A DNA stretch of 64,000 bases from HKCCE3408 sp039191215 (GTDB taxonomy: Bacteria > Pseudomonadota > Alphaproteobacteria > Rhodobacterales > Rhodobacteraceae). The translations under genes were made by a program, and so were the position numbers. Below the pieces are notes generated by a model. The model worked only from the letters and a program-made list of their open reading frames with translations. It searched no databases and had not been told where the DNA came from. The stretch spans positions 25,220 to 89,219 of the forward strand of contig JBCCXT010000008.1 in the NCBI GenBank assembly GCA_039191215.1. Direction: 5' to 3'. Positions 33,541-43,632 of the stretch are shown in pieces; position 1 is the first letter of the stretch, and each line of letters starts with the position of its first letter.

Positions 33541-34738
33541 GCGGACCGGCCTCTCCCAAGGTGAGTTCATCGCGCTGATCGGCACGCTTTTTGCCACCAT
33601 CGCGTTTTCAATTGATTCGATGCTGCCCGCCCTGCCCGCCATCGGCGCGGAGCTTTCGCCGAGTGATCCGGGCCTTGCCCCCTACATCATCACCAGCTTC
33701 GTTTTTGGCATGGGGCTGGGCACGTTTGTGGTCGGGCCGCTATCGGATGCCTATGGTCGCAAGCCGGTGATTTTTGCCGGCACGCTGCTTTATGTGCTCG
33801 CCTGCCTTTGGTCCTACGCGGCTGACACGTTGACCTATGTCCTGGCCGCGCGCGTGCTGGCCGGGATCGGCGTTGCCGCCCCGCGCATCGTGACGATGGC
33901 GATTGTCCGCGACCTTTACGCCGGACGCGCAATGGCGCGCATCTTTTCCTTTGCGATGACCGTTTTCACCGTATTTCCCGCCGTGGCCCCGCTGATCGGA
34001 GAGGCCATCATCGATCTGCTCGGCTGGCGCTCAATCTTTCTGTCATTCATCCTTTTTTCCGGAGTGACGGTCTCTTGGCTGGCCCTGCGCTTGCCAGAGC
34101 CCTTGCCGCCGGAGGCGCGGCGCAAGCTTGAATGGCCGACCGTTCGAGCCGGCATCTTTGAGGTTTTGAGCCTGCGCCAGATGCAATTGTCGATTGTCGT
34201 GCAGACGCTTGTCTTTGGCCTGCTCTTTGTCGCGATCAGTTCGATCCAATTGGTTTTCGACCAGACCTATGGCGCCGCAGAAAGCTTTGCCTGGCTGTTC
34301 TTCTGGATCGCGATCCTGGCATTTCCGGCGGCACCTTTGAACGGTATTTTGGTCACGCGGCTGGGGATGCGGCCGTTGGTGCGCCGCGCTTTGAGCTTGG
34401 CGCTTGTGCTGGGCCTGGCATTTGCCGGTGTCGCGCTGAGCGGATTGGCCGGGCGGTTTGAGATCTGGCTCTACTTCGCCTGGTCGGTCACGCTTTTTGC
34501 CACGGCGGCCTTCACCATTGGCAATCTCAACGCCCTAGCGCTTGAGCCGCTTGGCCATATCTCGGGTCTTGCCTCCTCGATCATGGCGGGGATTGCGACG
34601 GTGGGCGGCGCGATCCTGGGATCGATCATCGGGCAGCTATTTGACGGCACGGCCATCCCGCAAGCGCTGTCGATCGCCCTGCTGGCGGCAATCGGTCTGC
34701 CGATCATGATGATCATGCCGCGCGAAGGTCGCGATTGA
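33533..34738 (+). CDS. Bcr/CflA-family drug efflux transporter (MFS)
   Basis: A 401-residue, 12-helix major-facilitator protein. GEFIALIGTLFATIAFSIDSMLPALPAIG begins TM1. GPLSDAYGRKPVIFAG is the MFS motif A between TM2 and TM3. VLAARVLAGIGVAAPRIVTMAIVRDLYAGRAMAR fits the Bcr/CflA subfamily. The start overlaps the upstream membrane-protein gene by eight bases. The transported compound cannot be told from sequence. Confidence 0.9.
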   Translation: MAKRTGLSQGEFIALIGTLFATIAFSIDSMLPALPAIGAELSPSDPGLAPYIITSFVFGMGLGTFVVGPLSDAYGRKPVIFAGTLLYVLACLWSYAADTLTYVLAARVLAGIGVAAPRIVTMAIVRDLYAGRAMARIFSFAMTVFTVFPAVAPLIGEAIIDLLGWRSIFLSFILFSGVTVSWLALRLPEPLPPEARRKLEWPTVRAGIFEVLSLRQMQLSIVVQTLVFGLLFVAISSIQLVFDQTYGAAESFAWLFFWIAILAFPAAPLNGILVTRLGMRPLVRRALSLALVLGLAFAGVALSGLAGRFEIWLYFAWSVTLFATAAFTIGNLNALALEPLGHISGLASSIMAGIATVGGAILGSIIGQLFDGTAIPQALSIALLAAIGLPIMMIMPREGRD

Positions 34739-34747
34739 CGCGCCCGG

Positions 34748-37700
34748 TCAGCCCGCCTTTGCCTTTTCCGCCAAGTCGCGCGCGACAGCAAAGGCGCCTT
34801 TGATCTTGTCATTGTCGCGTGTCCAATCGCGTCGCACGATGATCTTGTTGTCGCGGACCTTCGCAAGCCCGTCTTGCGCTTGAACAAATTCGACCAAACC
34901 CTTGGGGCTGCTGAATTTATCGTTGTAGAATTGGATGGTCGCCCCTTTCGGTCCGGCATCCAGCCGGGCAATCCCGGCGCGTTTGCACATCGCCTTTATG
35001 CGCACAACCTGCATCAGCGTGTTGACCTCTCGTGGCAGCTTGCCAAAGCGGTCGATCAACTCAGCGGCAAAGCCTTCAAGCTCGACCTTGCTGCTAAGCT
35101 GGCTGAGACGCCGGTAAAGCCCCAGGCGGACGTCAAGATCGGGCACGTAATCTTCGGGGATCAGCACCGGCACGCCCAGATTGATCGTCGGCGCCCATTG
35201 GCCGTCGCCGTCAACGAGCCCCTCGGCCTGGCCGGAACGGATGGCGGCAATCGCCTCTTCTAGCATGGATTGGTAAAGCTCGAATCCAACCTCGCGTACA
35301 TGGCCGGATTGCTCTTCACCGACAATGTTGCCCGCGCCACGGATGTCGAGGTCTTGGCTGGCGATGGTGAAGCCTGCGCCCAGACTGTCAAGCGAGCCCA
35401 AGACCCGCAGCCGCTTTTCGGCCGCCGGGGTCAGCTTGCCGCGCGGCTTGGTGGTCAGATAGGCATAGGCCCGCGTCTTGGCGCGTCCGACACGGCCCCG
35501 GATCTGATAAAGCTGCGCCAGCCCGAACATATCAGCGCGGTGGATGACCATGGTGTTGGCGGTAGGAATATCAATGCCCGATTCCACAATTGTGGTGGCC
35601 AAAAGCACATCGAACTTGCCATCGTAGAACGCGTTCATCCGGTCATCCAGCTCACCGGCTGCCATCTGACCATGCGCGGTCACGGCCCGCACTTCGGGCA
35701 CCTGTTCGCGCAGAAACTCCTCCATCTCCGGCATGTCTTGGATGCGAGGGACAACAAAAAAGCTCTGACCGCCGCGGTAATGCTCGCGCAAGAGCGCTTC
35801 GCGAATGGTGATAGGGTCAAATTCCGAAACATAGGTGCGGATCGCCAAACGATCGACGGGCGGCGTGCCGATCAGGCTTAGATCACGCACGCCCGAGAGC
35901 GACATCTGCAAGGTGCGCGGGATCGGCGTGGCGCTCAGCGTCAGGACATGCACTTCCGTGCGCATCTGTTTGAGGCGCTCTTTATGGGTCACGCCAAAGC
36001 GCTGTTCCTCGTCCACAATCAGCAGACCCAGGTTCCGGAACTTAATGGCCTTGGCCAAAAGCGCGTGGGTGCCGATCACGATATCGACGGATCCGTCAGC
36101 CAGCCCGGCTTTGGTGTCGGCCGCGTCCTTTGCGCCAACAAAGCGCGACAATTGCCTGACCCGCAACGGAAAACCCCGAAAGCGGTCGCCAAAGGTCGCG
36201 GCGTGCTGACGGCTCAGCAGCGTTGTGGGTGCAATGACGGCCACCTGCAAGCCGGCGGCCGCGGCAACAAAGGCCGCACGCATCGCCACTTCGGTCTTGC
36301 CAAAGCCCACATCGCCCACAACCAGACGATCCATCGGCCGGCCACGCTCCAAATCCTCGATCACATCGGCAATTGCAGAGAGCTGGTCATCGGTCTCCTC
36401 ATAGGGAAAGCGCGCGGCGAACGCGTCCCACATATCACCCGGCGGGGTCATGACCGGAGCTTGGCGCAGCTCCCGCTCGGCCGCGATGCGGATCAGCCGG
36501 TCCGCGATCTCGCGGATGCGCTGTTTGAGCTTGGCCTTTTTGGCCTGCCATGCGCCGCCGCCCAGCCGGTCCAAAAGGCCCTCATCATGGCCATAGCGGC
36601 TCAGCAGTTCGATGTTTTCAACCGGCAGAAAAAGCCGGTCGCCCCCGGCATATTCAAGCGCGATGCATTCATGCGGCGCGCCCGCGGCGGTCACGGTTTC
36701 AAGCCCGCGGTAGCGCCCCACCCCGTGATCGACATGCACGATCAGATCGCCGGGTGACAGGCTTTGCGCCTCGGTCAGATAATTCTCGGCCCGGCGGGTC
36801 TTGCGTTTGGGCCGGATCAGCCGGTCACCCAGCACGTCCTGTTCGGAAACAACTGTCAGCCCACCGCCGGTGAAGCCTTCCTCCAGCGGCCAAACCGCCA
36901 GATTGACCGACCCCGGTCCAGCCAAGTCGCCTGCCTGCCCAACCAGGTTCAGCCCGCCAAGGCCTTCCTCGGCCATAAGTCCCTGCAGCCGTTCGCGCGC
37001 GCCCTCAGACCAGGACGCGATGACGACGGTATCACTTTGCGCGCGCGTTTTCACGTGATCGGCCAAGGCGGCAAAAAGGCTGACTGATGCCTGCTGCCGT
37101 TCAGCGGCAAAGCTGCGCCCGACGCGGCCGCCTTTGTCCAAAAGCCCCGGCCCGGGCGCCTGCGGCAAGGGGTGAAAGTCGAGCACGCGGCGCCCGGCAA
37201 GAGCTGCGTCCCATGCCGGCGGGTCGAGATACAGGAGACCGGGCGGGCACGGCTTGTAGACCGTAACAGGCCCGCCGCGCTGCGCCATCGCCTCGCGCCG
37301 CGTGTCGTATTGATCCTCGATCTGCTCCCACCTGGCATCGCGGCCCGGCGCGTTTTGCGCATCCAGCGTGACGCTCGCCTCGGGAAGGTGATCAAACAGC
37401 GTCTCAAGCCGGTCATGGAAAAACGGCAGCCAATGCTCGAAACCAGCGTGTTTCCGTCCCGCGCTGATCGCCTCATAAAGCGGGTCGTCTGTGCCGGCGG
37501 CGCCAAATTCGATGCGGTAGTTTTGCCGAAATCGCCGGATCGAGGGCTCATCGAGAATAATCTCGGACATCGGCGCGAATTCGACCCGTTTCAGCGTCTC
37601 GGTCGTGCGTTGAGAGGCAGGGTCGAACCGGCGCACGCCGTCAAGTGTGTCGCCAAAGAGATCAAGGCGCACAGGACCCGCGGCACCGGGCGCCCAGACA

Positions 37701-38191
37701 TCGATAATGCCGCCTCGCACGGCGTAATCGCCGGGCTCCGTCACGGTCGGCGCTTGGGTATAACCCATGGTCACAAGGAAGCGTTTCAGCGCCTCTTCAT
37801 CGATCCGCCCGCCCAGATCGGCAGCAAACGAGGCTCCGGCCAGAAGCGCGCGCGGCGGCACATATTGCGTGGCCGCCGACAGGGTCGTCAGAACGATATA
37901 AGGCCCGGAGAGGCCTGCATTCAGTGCCGCAAGTGTTGCCATCCGCGCTGCCAGGATCGCGGCATTGGGCGAGACCCGGTCATAGGGCAGACAATCCCAA
38001 CCCGGAAAGGTCAGAACGGGCATAGACGGGTCGAAAAAGCGCAAAGCTTGCGCCAGGGTCGCCAAACGCTTGTCATCACGGGCGACATGGATGACCGGCG
38101 CCCCTGTCTGGGTCAATTCCTCAAGGATCACGCGCGCGTCGAACCCTTCGGGTACGCCGCCTATCGTGATCTTGGTGGTGCCGTCGCTCAT
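34748..38191 (-). CDS. mfd: Transcription-repair coupling factor
   Basis: A 1147-residue translocase that removes stalled RNA polymerase and recruits UvrA. In order: a UvrB-like N-terminal module, the RNA-polymerase interaction domain (PGDLIVHVDHGVGRYRGLETV), RecG-like helicase lobes with GDVGFGKTEVAMRAAF (Walker A), DEEQRFGV (Walker B) and SATPIPRTLQMSL, then the C-terminal TRCF domain (GLYRRLSQL). Length is normal. It is convergent with the MFS transporter gene. Confidence 0.97.
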   Translation of the reverse strand: MSDGTTKITIGGVPEGFDARVILEELTQTGAPVIHVARDDKRLATLAQALRFFDPSMPVLTFPGWDCLPYDRVSPNAAILAARMATLAALNAGLSGPYIVLTTLSAATQYVPPRALLAGASFAADLGGRIDEEALKRFLVTMGYTQAPTVTEPGDYAVRGGIIDVWAPGAAGPVRLDLFGDTLDGVRRFDPASQRTTETLKRVEFAPMSEIILDEPSIRRFRQNYRIEFGAAGTDDPLYEAISAGRKHAGFEHWLPFFHDRLETLFDHLPEASVTLDAQNAPGRDARWEQIEDQYDTRREAMAQRGGPVTVYKPCPPGLLYLDPPAWDAALAGRRVLDFHPLPQAPGPGLLDKGGRVGRSFAAERQQASVSLFAALADHVKTRAQSDTVVIASWSEGARERLQGLMAEEGLGGLNLVGQAGDLAGPGSVNLAVWPLEEGFTGGGLTVVSEQDVLGDRLIRPKRKTRRAENYLTEAQSLSPGDLIVHVDHGVGRYRGLETVTAAGAPHECIALEYAGGDRLFLPVENIELLSRYGHDEGLLDRLGGGAWQAKKAKLKQRIREIADRLIRIAAERELRQAPVMTPPGDMWDAFAARFPYEETDDQLSAIADVIEDLERGRPMDRLVVGDVGFGKTEVAMRAAFVAAAAGLQVAVIAPTTLLSRQHAATFGDRFRGFPLRVRQLSRFVGAKDAADTKAGLADGSVDIVIGTHALLAKAIKFRNLGLLIVDEEQRFGVTHKERLKQMRTEVHVLTLSATPIPRTLQMSLSGVRDLSLIGTPPVDRLAIRTYVSEFDPITIREALLREHYRGGQSFFVVPRIQDMPEMEEFLREQVPEVRAVTAHGQMAAGELDDRMNAFYDGKFDVLLATTIVESGIDIPTANTMVIHRADMFGLAQLYQIRGRVGRAKTRAYAYLTTKPRGKLTPAAEKRLRVLGSLDSLGAGFTIASQDLDIRGAGNIVGEEQSGHVREVGFELYQSMLEEAIAAIRSGQAEGLVDGDGQWAPTINLGVPVLIPEDYVPDLDVRLGLYRRLSQLSSKVELEGFAAELIDRFGKLPREVNTLMQVVRIKAMCKRAGIARLDAGPKGATIQFYNDKFSSPKGLVEFVQAQDGLAKVRDNKIIVRRDWTRDNDKIKGAFAVARDLAEKAKAG

Positions 38192-38233
38192 GCCGGGCCA
38201 GCTACGGGACTGGCAGGCAGTGTCAAGGTCTTC

Positions 38234-38761
38234 TTACGGCACCAGCGGATCGGTGGTGACATTGACATACATGCCCCAAAACGCCGTGATGAAGATGAAA
38301 ACCACGCCCATGGCCTGCACGCCCACGCGATGCCAGCGCAGCGTGCCCGCGACATCGGCAAACTCGGTTAGGCGCAAATGCCGCGCTGTCCGCATCGACC
38401 AAAGCCCGATCAGCACCATCGGCGCACCAAGCAGAAAAAGCGCCTGGCAGAACTCACTGCCATAGACCCAGCCAAGCAGCACAAGACCGGTCAAAACAAA
38501 CCCCGCCATGGCCGCGACAAGCATGCCGGAATAGTCGATAAGCGACAGCAGGCGGTTGACATTGACCTCTGCCAGAATGCGCAAATCGCGCGCGGCCTGT
38601 TCTTGGCCGCGTCGCGCACGCACAACCAGATCGAAGGGCACGCCCAAGACCCAATGGCTCACCGTCGACCACAAGACAGCGAGTACGATCCAGTACCACA
38701 GGTTGGAGAATGAGCGCAGGTCGATGACTTCGCGCGCCCGTTCTAGAATGGCTAGGTCCAA
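38234..38761 (-). CDS. Membrane protein annotated in relatives as SufBCD-complex component
   Basis: A 175-residue inner-membrane protein with about four hydrophobic segments (LWYWIVLAVLWSTVSHWVLGVPF; GMLVAAMAGFVLTGLVLLGWVYG; ALFLLGAPMVLIGLW; AMGVVFIFITAFWGMYVNV). The pattern REVIDLRSFSNLWYWI..SHWVLGVPFD is one I associate with Rhodobacteraceae proteins labelled 'component of SufBCD complex'; that label is poorly supported experimentally. The start is uncertain: a TTG at 38761 with AGGGG upstream gives the usual length, while the first ATG of the open frame is at 38836. Confidence 0.7.
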   Translation of the reverse strand: MDLAILERAREVIDLRSFSNLWYWIVLAVLWSTVSHWVLGVPFDLVVRARRGQEQAARDLRILAEVNVNRLLSLIDYSGMLVAAMAGFVLTGLVLLGWVYGSEFCQALFLLGAPMVLIGLWSMRTARHLRLTEFADVAGTLRWHRVGVQAMGVVFIFITAFWGMYVNVTTDPLVP

Positions 38762-38913
38762 ATCAGGCCCCTTAGAGTGTCGGCGCGCATCTTGTAGTCG
38801 TGCAGGGCCCGCAATGCCAACCCGCCATACCTGCAAAAAGTTGAAACTTGTTGTCTCCGTTTGGCCGACATGCCACCCCTGAGCCCAGACCCGGATTAAA
38901 CAAAGACCCCACC

Positions 38914-39906
<993 letters not shown>

Positions 39907-40101
39907 GGCGCTGGCAACCCGCCCTGCCCCGAAGGTCAGTGTTTGCGGGCATCGGCGCTGTGCCGCGAACGCGTGGCCCAAGCCAAACACCTGCGGCATT
40001 GTTAAGTGACATCCCCGCGCGAAGCGGATAACCTGCACACGCGATCAGGCCATGAGAGCCGGGCGCACACTGAGGCACCATCTGGCAGGAGGTTTACGAC
40101 T

Positions 40102-40656
40102 ATGACCAGGCTCACAAGACGCAGCTTTATACTCGCAGGTGGCGCGCTGCCGCTGGCGGCCTGCGGAAATGGGATAAACTCCGATGGCGGGCCGCGCATC
40201 GATGCCCGCGTCGATAGCGCGCTGTCTTTCATGTATTCCGAAGTGCCCGGCAGCCGCGAGCTGTCCGACCAAGCCGCAGGCATGCTGGTCATGCCGCTGA
40301 TCACCGAGGCGGGCTTTGGCCTTGGCGGCGCCTATGGTCGCGGCGCGCTGCGCATCGGCGGGACATCGGTTGATTATTACTCGGCCATATCGGGCAGCTT
40401 CGGCTTTCAAATCGGCGCGCAGCAATATGCCCACACACTCTTTTTCATGACACCCGAGGCGCTTGCATCCTTCCGCACGTCGGAAGGGTGGTCCGCCGGA
40501 GCCGATCTGCGCTATGCCGTCAACACCGATGCGGCACGTCTGGGCGTGGACACGACCGAGTTGCTCGACCCGGTGGTCGCTGTTGTCTACGGCCAAGCAG
40601 GCCTCATTGCAGGCGCAACGCTTGAAGGTACACGCTATTCTCGGATCATCCCGTGA
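40102..40656 (+). CDS. SYLF/YSC84-domain lipoprotein
   Basis: A 184-residue exported lipoprotein: MTRLTRRSFILAGGALPLAACGNG has a twin-arginine-like start and a lipobox ending LAAC. The body (LMVMPLITEAGFGLGGAYGRGALRIGGTSVDYYSAISGSFGFQIGAQQYAHTLFFMTPEALASF) is the YSC84/SYLF lipid-binding domain. AGGAGG lies 13 bases before the ATG. Its role in bacteria is unknown. The next gene starts within its stop codon. Confidence 0.85.
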   Translation: MTRLTRRSFILAGGALPLAACGNGINSDGGPRIDARVDSALSFMYSEVPGSRELSDQAAGMLVMPLITEAGFGLGGAYGRGALRIGGTSVDYYSAISGSFGFQIGAQQYAHTLFFMTPEALASFRTSEGWSAGADLRYAVNTDAARLGVDTTELLDPVVAVVYGQAGLIAGATLEGTRYSRIIP

Positions 40657-41135
40657 GGGTGCTGGCGGCCGCCTTGTTGGCGTTTGCCCTGGCAGGTCCG
40701 GGCATGGCGCAAGAGGTTGCCGATCTCACCCCGCGCGACGGGTGGGAAGTCCATGCAACACCGCACAGCTTCGATGATCTGGTGGCCCGCACCCGCGACG
40801 CGATCAGCGAAAACGGCCTCGCCGTGGTGACACAGGCTGGGCCAACAGGTGCGGCCGCCAACCGTGGGATCGAGATACCCGGCAACCGAATCATCGGCGC
40901 CTTCAACAACCAGTTTGCGGTTCGCATATTGGAGCTGTCGACCGCCGCGATGATCGAGGCGCCCGTTCGGTTTTATGTCACCGAAAACGCCGATGGGACC
41001 GCGACGCTCAGCTACAAGCGCCCAAGCATGGTCTTTGCGCCTTATGCCGATGAAGGCGGGGCGGCATTGGGCGACGCAGCGTCAGAGCTTGATGAGATCT
41101 TTGCCGCCATTGCCGACAGTGCCGCCACACGATAG
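40653..41135 (+). CDS. DUF302-domain exported protein
   Basis: A 160-residue protein starting at GTG in the stop of the SYLF gene (GTGA). Residues 1-18 (MRVLAAALLAFALAGPGMAQ) are a signal peptide. The DUF302 domain follows: HSFDDLVARTRDAISENGLAVVTQAG, then RIIGAFNNQFAVRILELSTAAMIEAPVRFYVTENADGTATLSYKRPSMVFAPYAD. The family's function is unknown. Translational coupling suggests it works with the SYLF lipoprotein in the envelope. Confidence 0.87.
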   Translation: MRVLAAALLAFALAGPGMAQEVADLTPRDGWEVHATPHSFDDLVARTRDAISENGLAVVTQAGPTGAAANRGIEIPGNRIIGAFNNQFAVRILELSTAAMIEAPVRFYVTENADGTATLSYKRPSMVFAPYADEGGAALGDAASELDEIFAAIADSAATR

Positions 41136-41169
41136 GCACGGGTGCCAACTTTCGCATTAGGGGTTTGAT

Positions 41170-43632
41170 ATGCGCGCGGTTCTGCGATGGCTCGTCCGCA
41201 TCGTATCGGCAGTCCTTGTCCTGACGGTCGTCATGTTTGTGTTGGGCTGGTGGATGGCCAGCCGATCGGTGCCTGATTACGACGCCGATTGGAGCGTTGC
41301 GGGCCTGCAAGCGCCGGTTGAGATTGTCCGCTCGAACGCTGGGGTTCCGCATATTTTCGGGCAGAATGATGCGGATGTCTTCTATGGGCTTGGCTTTGTT
41401 CACGCCCAAGACCGGTTGTGGCAGATGCTGATGACGCGGCGCACGGCCGAGGGCCGCTTGGCGGAGCTGTTCGGCGCGCGCGCGTTGAGTTTCGACGACC
41501 TTCTGCGCCGGCTTGATCTCTACGGACATTCGTCGGCCTCTGTTGCAGCACTTGACCAGGCAACTTTGGCTGCACTTGAGGCCTATGCCGATGGCGTCAA
41601 TGCCTGGATCGAGCTGGTCTCGAGCGAGGCATTGGGCCGCGGCGCGCCGGAATTGTTCCTGTTCTCACCCGAGATCGCGCCCTGGCGGCCCGCCGATTCC
41701 GTTGCCGTCTCTGCGATGATGGCGCTGCAACTGGCCGCCCATCACGAAGAAGAAGTGTTGCGCGCGCGCAGCTCACGGGCGCTGTCTGACCCCGCGCGCC
41801 TGGCCGATCTGTTGCCGCTGGCACCCGGCACCGGCGTCACCGCTTTGCCGGAATATGCCAGCCTTTTTGACGCCGAGATCCCACGATATGCGGCCAGCAC
41901 GGCACAATATGGCGGTCTGAGTCCCTGGGCGCCGCGTGGCCGTGGCGGGGCATCCAATGCCTGGGCGGCAAGCCCCGCGCGCACCGCGTCAAATGCAGCG
42001 ATTTTGGCAAATGATCCGCATCTGGGGCTGACGGCACCATCTATATGGTATCTCGCGCGGCTTGAGTTGGAAAATGGCGGTGTGATTGGGGCGACCATTC
42101 CGGGCATGCCGGTCATAATGTCAGGGCGCAATGATGACATCGCTTGGGGCGTCACCTCGGCCTATCTCGACGATATCGACCTCTTTGTCGAAGAGCTGAA
42201 CCCCGAGAATGCCGACGAATACCGCGTGCCGAACGGTTGGGCGCAGTTTCAGACGCGCCGCGAGATCATTGAGATTAGCGGCGAGGATCCGGTGACCATT
42301 ACGCTTCAATGGACCGAAAACGGGCCCGTCATCCCCGGTGAACATTGGAATTTTGGCACCGTCACGCCGCAGGGCCATGTCATGAGCATGGCGTGGACGG
42401 CGCTGACCGATCGTAACACCTCCATCCGCACAGGTTTGGAGCTGATGCGGGCCCGCGATGTCGATGCGGCGATCGCGGCCGGACAGCATTTTGTGGCGCC
42501 CGCGCAAAACCTGATGATCGCCGATGCGCAAGGAAACATCGCGCTGCAGGTCATCGGCCACCATCCCTGGCGCGACGATGATCACGAAACGCTGGCCCGC
42601 GCGCCCGCGCCCGGCTGGGTGCCGGAAAACCGCTGGCTCGGTGTGACCAGCTATTTTGGCAATCCCACAATTCTTAATCCCGAAAGCGGCATTCTGGGCA
42701 ACACCAATAACAAGACCGTGGACCGCGAATTTCCACTGCATGTGAGCTTTGAGTGGGGCGATACACAGCGGATCACGCGGCTGGAGCGGCTAATGGGCGC
42801 GCGCGAGGTGCATACCCGCGACAGCTTTGTCGAGGCGCAGCTCGACGCGGTCTCGGCGGCGGCGCGCAATATCTTGCCGCTTGTGGCGCGCGATTTGTGG
42901 TTTGCCACCGAGGCGGCGCCGGCTGGCACGCCGGAGCGTCGGCGCCAGGAGGCATTGGCGCTGTTGGCCGATTGGAATGGTGAGATGAATGAGCATCTGG
43001 CCGAGCCGCTGATTTATGCCGCTTGGATGCGCGCCCTTCAGCAACGGCTGATCCGCGATGAAATCGGACCGCTGGCAGAGGAGTTCCTGTCGCCCGAGCC
43101 GCTTTTTATCGAGCGCGTGTTTCGCGATGTCGACGGGGCTGCGGTTTGGTGTGACGTGCAGGCCTCCACGGCCGAGGAAACCTGCGCCGAGATCGCCCAA
43201 TTGGCATTAGATGACGCGCTGCAATGGATCGAGGAACGGTATGGCCGATCGATGGAAAATTGGCGGTGGGGGGAGGCCCACGAAGCGGTGCACGAGCATC
43301 AGGTTTTGGGCCAGACGGCGCTCTTTTCCTGGATTTTCAATATCCGTCAATCGACCTCCGGCGGCGACCATACGCTGCAACGCGCCGCAACCCCGGGTAC
43401 GCTGCCTGATCCGTTTTTAAACACCCATTCGGCCGGCTATCGCGGGGTTTATGATTTCGCCGATCCCGATAGTTCGGTTTTTGTGCTGTCGACCGGCCAA
43501 TCGGGCCATCCGCTGAGCCCACATTACGATGATCTTGGCGCATTGTGGCGGCGCGGCGAATACATCCCGATGTCGCTTGATCCGGCATTGGCCCGGGCCG
43601 GCAATATCGGCGTTACGCTGCTGAGCCCGTGA
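41170..43632 (+). CDS. Penicillin acylase family protein (Ntn hydrolase)
   Basis: An 820-residue periplasmic N-terminal-nucleophile amidase. One N-terminal hydrophobic segment (about 9-28) is a signal or anchor. IVRSNAGVPHIFGQNDADVFYGLGFVHAQDRLWQM is the alpha-chain signature. The self-cleavage site precedes Ser262 in GASNAWAASPARTASNAAILANDPHLGLTAP. Such enzymes cleave amides such as beta-lactam side chains or acyl-homoserine lactones. The true substrate is unknown; quorum quenching is one possibility given the LuxR solo elsewhere in the window, but that is speculation. Confidence 0.92.
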   Translation: MRAVLRWLVRIVSAVLVLTVVMFVLGWWMASRSVPDYDADWSVAGLQAPVEIVRSNAGVPHIFGQNDADVFYGLGFVHAQDRLWQMLMTRRTAEGRLAELFGARALSFDDLLRRLDLYGHSSASVAALDQATLAALEAYADGVNAWIELVSSEALGRGAPELFLFSPEIAPWRPADSVAVSAMMALQLAAHHEEEVLRARSSRALSDPARLADLLPLAPGTGVTALPEYASLFDAEIPRYAASTAQYGGLSPWAPRGRGGASNAWAASPARTASNAAILANDPHLGLTAPSIWYLARLELENGGVIGATIPGMPVIMSGRNDDIAWGVTSAYLDDIDLFVEELNPENADEYRVPNGWAQFQTRREIIEISGEDPVTITLQWTENGPVIPGEHWNFGTVTPQGHVMSMAWTALTDRNTSIRTGLELMRARDVDAAIAAGQHFVAPAQNLMIADAQGNIALQVIGHHPWRDDDHETLARAPAPGWVPENRWLGVTSYFGNPTILNPESGILGNTNNKTVDREFPLHVSFEWGDTQRITRLERLMGAREVHTRDSFVEAQLDAVSAAARNILPLVARDLWFATEAAPAGTPERRRQEALALLADWNGEMNEHLAEPLIYAAWMRALQQRLIRDEIGPLAEEFLSPEPLFIERVFRDVDGAAVWCDVQASTAEETCAEIAQLALDDALQWIEERYGRSMENWRWGEAHEAVHEHQVLGQTALFSWIFNIRQSTSGGDHTLQRAATPGTLPDPFLNTHSAGYRGVYDFADPDSSVFVLSTGQSGHPLSPHYDDLGALWRRGEYIPMSLDPALARAGNIGVTLLSP

